A stretch of 64,000 nucleotides of DNA from positions 1 to 64,000 of the forward strand of contig NZ_SRUZ01000003.1 of NCBI RefSeq assembly GCF_004791165.1, in the 5' to 3' direction. This document shows, piece after piece, positions 58,967 through 64,000 of this stretch. Numbering within the stretch: position 1 is the stretch's first letter; each line of letters begins with the position of its first letter. Position numbers and translations under genes: made by a program. The stretch is from Mesorhizobium sp. M8A.F.Ca.ET.218.01.1.1 (GTDB lineage: Bacteria; Pseudomonadota; Alphaproteobacteria; Rhizobiales; Rhizobiaceae). Below the pieces are notes generated by a model that saw only the letters and a program-made list of their open reading frames with translations, did not search any database and had not been told where the DNA came from.

Positions 58967-58984
58967 GCAGTAGACAGTTCACGA

Positions 58985-59329
58985 TCATGCGGTGTCACGA
59001 CGTCGGGCTGCCCCTCCGGATTGCTCGGCATCTCTCTGCCGCTCAATCTCCTCTGGCTCTTTCTGATCGATCGTGGTCACCTCGTCTCGGGCAGCGCCGT
59101 TGGCGTGGATGAGTTCGTCCAGCTTGGCCTGAATCGCCTGCGTGTCCCGGTGCTCAGCGCGCTGGATGAAGAGCGTCATCGCCCACGTGGCCAATGTAGC
59201 GGCGCCATGCCAGTCGAGGCTTTCCCGCTCGAAAATTGCCCACAGGGCGCCGTAGCCCAGCAAGATCAAAAACGCCCATGGCCGCGCAGAGAGCGTGCCC
59301 AGTTTTGTAAGGATGCTTCCGACGTCCAT
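58985..59329 (-). CDS. Low-affinity iron permease-like protein
   Basis: 114 residues. Two hydrophobic segments (PWAFLILLGYGALWAIFE, AATLATWAMTLFIQ) and QRAEHRDTQAIQAKLDELIH, which match the low-affinity iron permease family and the broken copy at 46134. The C-terminus is charged and ends in a basic tail. Inner membrane. It faces the SemiSWEET gene convergently. Transport function in bacteria is unproven. Confidence 0.8.
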   Translation of the reverse strand: MDVGSILTKLGTLSARPWAFLILLGYGALWAIFERESLDWHGAATLATWAMTLFIQRAEHRDTQAIQAKLDELIHANGAARDEVTTIDQKEPEEIERQRDAEQSGGAARRRDTA

Positions 59330-59393
59330 GCTTCTGCCTCCGGTGAGGGGGTGGCCGCTCTATTTCGCCGTCAACGATCAATCCGAAGGAAGG

Positions 59394-60584
59394 TCACGTC
59401 ACGGAATGAAGCCGGGCCTGTTCGAGAGCGGGCCGGAGCATTTGGCGAAAGAGCTGGCTGGTCGCCGAGGCCGAGCGACGAATGTCATAATAAGCTTGAG
59501 CCCTGACGACGCTCTTTGCCGACATGTCTTTCAGACGCTTCGGCTGTCCGATCAGGGCCAACGCTGCCTGCGCGACACCTTCCCAATCGCCCGCGTATTC
59601 GGACACAATCCCCGGCCATTCGCTTGTTCCTATAAGAATTCCCGTCTCTCCGGTTTCGATGATTTCCGGGACCCCCCCGACCCCGATTGCGACCACCGGC
59701 ACGCCGGAGGCCATGGCCTCCAGGATCGCCAGGGGCATGGCGTCGGCGCGCGACGTATGCAGCATCATGTCGAGCGACGGATAAGCCTTATTTGGTCGCG
59801 GCCAAAGGCCCGCCATGTGGAAATGCGCGCTTATGCCTGCACGGCCTGCCGCCTCTGCTAGCTCGGTTTCCATCACACCGGTACCGATCATGGCAAAGTG
59901 GATGTCGGGCCGGCGCTGCAAAATATACTCGGCCGCCTTGAGGAATTTGTCGGGACCTTTTTCCCACGCGAGGCGACCGACAAAACCGATCAGGAAATCG
60001 TCGGTACCAATGTTGATGGCCCGACGAAAGTCCGCGGGATCCGCCGACTGGGGATTGTATGTCGACAGATCGACGCCATTGGGGACCAGGCTGACGGCAT
60101 CGGGCGCAAGCCCGACCGCCATAGCCTGCGACCATGCTTCCCTACAGACGACGATCGTGTGGCTGCCGGTGTTGCGTACGACGCTGATTTCCTGCGGTTG
60201 CAGGCTCATGCCATGCAGCGTCGCCACGGTTGGTGTTCCGGTCAGTTTACCGGCAATCGCGGTCGCCGTGTGCGCGTTCATGAGATGGGCGTGAAGCAGA
60301 TGGACGCCATGCTGTCGCACGAGCGTGCAGATCAACTCGATTGTCCGCCATGGGCGGTCGTCGCGCAGAGGCGCGATGAAGACGTCGCGGCCCTCGATGC
60401 GCAGCGCCTTGGTGAACGCGCTCTCGAAGGGACACAACAGCGACACCTTGTATTCTTCCGCCGGCAGGCAGGCGATGAGATTGCGGACGTAGTTTTCCAT
60501 GCCGCCGACGATCGCATTTCCCAAGACTTCCAGAACGTGGATCTGTTCGCCGGGTTTGGCCACGATGTGCGGGGCGCGTGTCAT
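59394..60584 (-). CDS. Glycosyltransferase (GT4/GT1 type, GT-B fold)
   Basis: 396 residues from the ATG at 60584, which overlaps the amidohydrolase stop (ATGA). QIHVLEVLGNAIVGGMENYV (glycine-rich donor-side start), LLHAHLMNAHTATAIAGKLT, VPNGVDLSTYNPQ, GFVGRLAWEKGPDKFLKAAE and GVPVVAIGVGGVPEIIETGE (EX7E region) are typical of GT4. It moves an activated sugar in the cytoplasm to a lipid-linked or protein acceptor. The longer frame to 60626 is less likely because of the coupling. Confidence 0.9.
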   Translation of the reverse strand: MTRAPHIVAKPGEQIHVLEVLGNAIVGGMENYVRNLIACLPAEEYKVSLLCPFESAFTKALRIEGRDVFIAPLRDDRPWRTIELICTLVRQHGVHLLHAHLMNAHTATAIAGKLTGTPTVATLHGMSLQPQEISVVRNTGSHTIVVCREAWSQAMAVGLAPDAVSLVPNGVDLSTYNPQSADPADFRRAINIGTDDFLIGFVGRLAWEKGPDKFLKAAEYILQRRPDIHFAMIGTGVMETELAEAAGRAGISAHFHMAGLWPRPNKAYPSLDMMLHTSRADAMPLAILEAMASGVPVVAIGVGGVPEIIETGETGILIGTSEWPGIVSEYAGDWEGVAQAALALIGQPKRLKDMSAKSVVRAQAYYDIRRSASATSQLFRQMLRPALEQARLHSVT

Positions 60585-61414
60585 GAGGCGGGACTGTCTT
60601 CGGCGGATTGGTCGAGGCGCAGCCATTCCGATGCCGTGTAGCTCATGATCGTCTTGCGATCCGATACGCTCACCTCAAGACGATCGAAGATGTCCATCAC
60701 CTCGTCGATTGCCGCCCGTATGTGACTCCCCTCGCATGGAAGGAAACGGTCGCTTCCGAATTGGATGGACCGCGGACCTATGACGTCGATTGCCTTGCGG
60801 AAGACGTCTTCGCGATAGATCGGTGGCGGCCCAAAGGAGATATCGAAACGAAACTGGCTCTCAGCCGGGTCGATCCCATTGATGCGATCGATCACCCCGA
60901 CGGCGTTCGCCTCATCGCACCAGGGCCAGCCGAGGTGCGCCAGCGTTACCCTCAGACCAGGGTAATCCCTGACAGCTTCGTAGAAGCTGGGCCGGCAAAA
61001 CCGTCCGGAGCGTCCGTCAATGAAGATGCCACTGTGGAACAGGATCGGCAGATCAAGCCGGGCCGCGACTTCGTAGACCCGATGCGCACAATCATCGTAA
61101 GGATACCATCCGGTAGGCACCATCTTCAAAGCACGGATACCTGGCAACTCGGCGGCGCGCTCAAGATCTTCGGCCGCATCATCGTGGAGAGGATTGACGA
61201 CAGCAAAGCCCACGAGCCGATCCGTGTGTGCCTTAAGCAGGTCCGATAGATATCGATTGCCCGCCCTCAGCGAGCCGGCGTCGGCGAGCGAATAGGGCGG
61301 TGTCAGAAACGGGGCGAGCAGGAACGCCACGTCCACGTCGGCCTGATCGAGCGTGTGCAGCACGCCCGCCGTTGTCTCCTGGCCTGTCGTGTGGAGATGC
61401 GCGTCTATGATCAT
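60581..61414 (-). CDS. Amidohydrolase family 2 (TIM-barrel) protein
   Basis: 277 residues from the ATG at 61414 (GGGAGA upstream). IIDAHLHTTGQ (metal His-x-His), PILFHSGIFIDG, VTLAHLGWPWCDEA and QFGSDRFLPC (metal Asp) are the amidohydrolase_2 pattern. It hydrolyses or decarboxylates an unknown substrate. It is the first gene of an operon with the glycosyltransferase, started by a perfect EcfG-type promoter. Confidence 0.88.
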   Translation of the reverse strand: MIIDAHLHTTGQETTAGVLHTLDQADVDVAFLLAPFLTPPYSLADAGSLRAGNRYLSDLLKAHTDRLVGFAVVNPLHDDAAEDLERAAELPGIRALKMVPTGWYPYDDCAHRVYEVAARLDLPILFHSGIFIDGRSGRFCRPSFYEAVRDYPGLRVTLAHLGWPWCDEANAVGVIDRINGIDPAESQFRFDISFGPPPIYREDVFRKAIDVIGPRSIQFGSDRFLPCEGSHIRAAIDEVMDIFDRLEVSVSDRKTIMSYTASEWLRLDQSAEDSPAS

Positions 61415-61434
61415 GAGTGGTCTCCCTGTTCGAC

Positions 61435-61459
61435 AACGAGCATGATCGTGCCGCGTTCC
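61435..61459 (-). promoter_or_regulatory. EcfG-type general stress promoter (perfect) of amidohydrolase operon
   Basis: Minus strand GGAAC-N16-CGTT, 21 bases upstream of the amidohydrolase start. Confidence 0.85.
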
Positions 61460-61562
61460 CGGAAATCGTACGCCGACATTCTATTGAGGGTCGGCATCCG
61501 CTAGCCGCGAGGTGCACATGGCAGGCTGAGCCAGGGGCTTGATGCGGGTGAGGGTGGGCTGT

Positions 61563-61775
61563 TCACGATGGAACACTGTATTCGAAGACGCTGGCACTCG
61601 CCTCGTCGACGACCCGGTACCAGCGCAAATGCTGCCCGCGCTCAATAAATGGACCCGCGACGATCTGCTCCAAAGCATCGACAGGGTCATGTCCGTTCAC
61701 TGCATGGCTGGCGACGAGTTCGTCGCCCATCATCTCGTCGATCTGGTACCGGATTGTTCGTGCAGAAGTGCCCAT
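61563..61775 (-). CDS. YQVEE-type small protein
   Basis: About 70 residues from the ATG at 61775 (GTSARTIRYQIDEMMGDELV, then HLRWYRVVDEASASVFEYSV). It matches the small protein at 32634 and the N-terminal half of 35660: RY-Q-x-x-E, GD, then RVVDE and a Tyr/Val end. A longer frame to 61826 exists. The function is unknown. Confidence 0.65.
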   Translation of the reverse strand: MGTSARTIRYQIDEMMGDELVASHAVNGHDPVDALEQIVAGPFIERGQHLRWYRVVDEASASVFEYSVPS

Positions 61776-61880
61776 CGAACGCAATCTCGCAGATCGGACG
61801 AAGTTCCGTCCCGCGTGCACGCTCACGGCTGAAGGACGCCCACGTGCATAAAAGACAGTCGCGGAAGTGTTGACCTTGGC

Positions 61881-62579
61881 CTACACGACGCGGGTGGGCA
61901 TCGACTTGGATGCCCTGATCCCCGTTATCACCGGATATAGCGGGTCAATGACGTCGAGGTCGGCGCGATCAATCTCTTCAAAGGCCATGCCTTGCAGGAA
62001 GGCCGTCGCTGCCAGGACATTGCCAAACTGTTCGGCCACGACTCCGGCACGCCCGAACCGTTCCTCGAACAGGCGTCGGGCGGCGCTCTGCGTCATAGCC
62101 CAGAACCACTTTTCAGGACCATCCAGCGCGTCGATCGGCGTAATGCCAGGAACGGTGGCCAGCACGACCCCACCAGGCGCCAGCGCTCGATGGACGGTCG
62201 CCAAGGCCCCACGGATGTCATAGATCATGTGGAGGGTCTGAGTGACGATCATGCAGTCGAAGCATGCTGCCTCGATGTCTTCCTCACGCTGGAGGTCGCA
62301 CTTGATTGTGGCGCACGGATTGGCGCTTTCTGGAGAATCGATGATGTCGGACCGCACCACGCGCTCCCCGCCGAAACGTCTCGTGTAGACGTCATCCCCA
62401 ATCTCGGCGACGCGGCCCTTGATGTCGCCGGCGTGCCGTTCCAGAAAGCTTTCGATATAATAGCGATCAAGCGGCCTGCCACGATCGCCACCAAATGCGC
62501 GGCTCAATGGCTCGATGAAGTTCAGATCTCCGAAGTCCACCATTCCCGGAGCGGGGAAATGCTGGCGTACTTTCATCAT
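61881..62579 (-). CDS. SAM-dependent methyltransferase (type 11-like)
   Basis: 232 residues from ATG 62579 or 62576, with GGAGA upstream; a longer frame to 62681 has no site. GRVAEIGDDVYTRRFG replaces the usual motif I, then ESANPCATIKCDLQ, FDCMIVTQTLHMIYDIRGAL, RALAPGGVVLATVPGITPID: a class I methyltransferase of the kind found in surface-glycan clusters. It is upstream of the amidohydrolase operon in the same direction. Confidence 0.85.
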   Translation of the reverse strand: MMKVRQHFPAPGMVDFGDLNFIEPLSRAFGGDRGRPLDRYYIESFLERHAGDIKGRVAEIGDDVYTRRFGGERVVRSDIIDSPESANPCATIKCDLQREEDIEAACFDCMIVTQTLHMIYDIRGALATVHRALAPGGVVLATVPGITPIDALDGPEKWFWAMTQSAARRLFEERFGRAGVVAEQFGNVLAATAFLQGMAFEEIDRADLDVIDPLYPVITGIRASKSMPTRVV

Positions 62580-62720
62580 TGGGGTCTCCATTTCCAGCAT
62601 TGGGGCCGATGCAAGATATCCCGGTGCCGATAGCCGAACGGAGAGATAGCTCACCGCTACAATTTCCAAACAGTCAAACATGAGCGCATGCGCCGGCGCT
62701 GATCGGCGTCATGTCCACTG

Positions 62721-62745
62721 AACTCAGCGCGGCGGCCCAAGTTCC
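62721..62745 (-). promoter_or_regulatory. EcfG-like promoter, AGTT variant
   Basis: Minus strand GGAAC-N16-AGTT, about 140 bases upstream of the methyltransferase start. Confidence 0.35.
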
Positions 62746-62983
62746 TGCTGTGGACGTTGCTTCCGCGTGCCTCCTTGTTACGCTGGGGAAAGCCCCATCC
62801 ATTCCCTAGAAGTACCAGCTGAGCCGAGTCATGGAAGCGGCACAAAGGTATGCTTTTGCCAACAGGCTTAACTCTAGGGTGGCCGATAGTCTTGTCGGGC
62901 AGTGATAGTTTTAGTTGATCCGGGGGCATGCAAATCGCCGGCATTGTCTCCGGTGGCGCCCCAGGGTTGATGCCTGAAAGGGA

Positions 62984-64000
62984 TCAAGCAACGAAGCTTT
63001 CAGCCTGGACCGAGCGCTCGGTCCCTATGGTCAGCCTGCCGAAACTATATTGATTGCCTGGTCCAGAGTGCAGCATCTCGAGCGAACCGCGTTCGCCATC
63101 GATAACCAGATCGAGAAAAGCATGGCACATGTCGATGGTCGGCGCGGTCGAATTGACCTGGAGCAGGAGCTCGGTGCTGTCGGGATAGTGGCATACGAGC
63201 CTGATTGTCGAGGCGGCATCCTTGCGGGAGCCTTGCCCTTCCACGCGGATCGCCGCCCATGCGCGCTGATCCGCGATGGATGCCTTAACCCGGGCTGCGG
63301 CCGCCGCGACTACCGTAAGCCTGCGCAAAGCGCAGCATTCCTCGATGGTCGAGATTGTGCGGCCGAAACCCACGAGGAGGAGGGGTCGTGCCTCACACGT
63401 CCCGGATGCATGCTCCTCCCTCCACCAGCCTCGCCCATCAAGAACGGGATGGTCAACGGCCCCCCGCGCGGCCAGTTGTGCAATCGTCTGTGCAAGGGCG
63501 GTTGGCCGGGCGACGCCGCCCCGAACGTCGAACGCTCCGCTTTCATAAAATCCGCTCCGCGCGGTCAGCAAAGAGTTCCAGTCGACAGCGCCGAAGACGG
63601 ACCAAGCCGTCACCGCGCGGACATCGATGCCGCGAGCCCTGGCCTCCTGCGCCGCCTTCCATCCCTCCGCCAGCCAGCGAACCTGCTCGTCGCGGGTCGA
63701 TCCATTGTGCAGTTCAGTGATCGCGATCGGTAAGCGGTAGCGTTGCCAGACTTCGTCGATCCGATGGCCCAACTCCGCCTCCTGGCGGCGATCGGACCGG
63801 ACTGCTGCGCTATCGACATAGGCGTCGATGCCATTCCCGCCGACGCGTTCGTGCTCATAGCGGTCGACATTGTCGTCGAGCATCCGGTCGCTTGTCAGGT
63901 AATAGTCGAGGCCGATCATGTCCGGTACGCATGGCTCGGCCGCAAGCGATGACAAATCCGCAGCACGGACTCCTGCTTCCAGGAGCCGGCCATGGAAAGG
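62984..64000 (-). CDS. Family 1 glycosyl hydrolase/RmlD-like fusion, partial
   Basis: Open to the window edge, so the N-terminus is missing; the 339 residues seen begin with PFHGRLLEAGVRAADLSSLA. The first ~170 are the end of a GH1-like barrel (IGLDYYLTSDRML, PIAITELHNGSTRDEQVRWL with the Glu nucleophile, VTAWSVFGAVDWNSLL). The second part normally is an RmlD-type sugar-nucleotide reductase, but only RPLLLVGFGRTISTIEECCA and MCHAFLDLVIDGERGSLEML remain recognisable. The glycine-rich Rossmann motif has changed and about half the domain is absent. The reductase part is probably inactive. Confidence 0.75.
   Translation of the reverse strand, partial: PFHGRLLEAGVRAADLSSLAAEPCVPDMIGLDYYLTSDRMLDDNVDRYEHERVGGNGIDAYVDSAAVRSDRRQEAELGHRIDEVWQRYRLPIAITELHNGSTRDEQVRWLAEGWKAAQEARARGIDVRAVTAWSVFGAVDWNSLLTARSGFYESGAFDVRGGVARPTALAQTIAQLAARGAVDHPVLDGRGWWREEHASGTCEARPLLLVGFGRTISTIEECCALRRLTVVAAAAARVKASIADQRAWAAIRVEGQGSRKDAASTIRLVCHYPDSTELLLQVNSTAPTIDMCHAFLDLVIDGERGSLEMLHSGPGNQYSFGRLTIGTERSVQAESFVA

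Overview
The window looks like an accessory, horizontally shaped stretch of a Rhizobiales chromosome or large replicon, most likely Mesorhizobium. I infer this from family content: several small DUF768 proteins, a DUF982 protein, a DUF3606-like protein, a RepB-type partition-domain protein paired with a serine recombinase, Ku plus a stand-alone LigD ligase domain, and many promoters of the alphaproteobacterial EcfG type. Base composition is fairly GC-rich, with a few AT-rich islands. No rRNA, tRNA or CRISPR array was recognised.

Region 1 (0.5-7.3 kb) holds a secreted HExxH protein and three glycosyltransferase genes: a GT25-type enzyme, a GT2/TPR enzyme and a 1262-residue protein that strings together GT2, TPR, glycosidase-like, GT32-like and methyltransferase modules. 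Region 2 (7.3-19.4 kb) is a type I secretion operon whose substrate is a 1560-residue protein with a DUF4347 head and about 377 uninterrupted Gly-X-Y triplets. It is followed by an HlyB-like ABC transporter, an HlyD-like adaptor, a Sel1-repeat protein and a DUF768 protein. A strong hairpin separates the substrate gene from the exporter genes. Taken together, regions 1 and 2 could be a make, glycosylate and export system for a collagen-like surface fibre; this is the most interesting hypothesis in the window.

Region 3 (19.5-25.1 kb) carries a methyltransferase, small unknown genes, a RepB-domain/serine-recombinase pair (a mobile unit) and a glycine-zipper lipoprotein.

Region 4 (25.4-55 kb) is a patchwork of DNA repair and stress genes: xthA, ligD ligase (intact plus a decayed duplicate), ku, CsbD, a DUF892/YciE-like pseudogene, GNAT, PLD, a hybrid histidine kinase, response-regulator fragments and an ion channel. 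Mixed in are small paralogous families, two RiPP-precursor-like ORFs and a decayed phage lysis cassette. Six perfect GGAAC-N16-CGTT sites, plus variants, lie just upstream of genes between 27.7 and 61.5 kb, so much of this region is probably under the general stress sigma factor EcfG. Many genes here contain frameshifts or stops, which means either genuine decay or assembly errors.

Region 5 (55-64 kb) has a divergent second-type Mfd, a SemiSWEET protein, a low-affinity iron permease-like protein, an ATGA-coupled amidohydrolase-glycosyltransferase operon behind a perfect EcfG-type promoter, a methyltransferase and a glycosyl hydrolase/RmlD-like gene cut by the window end.
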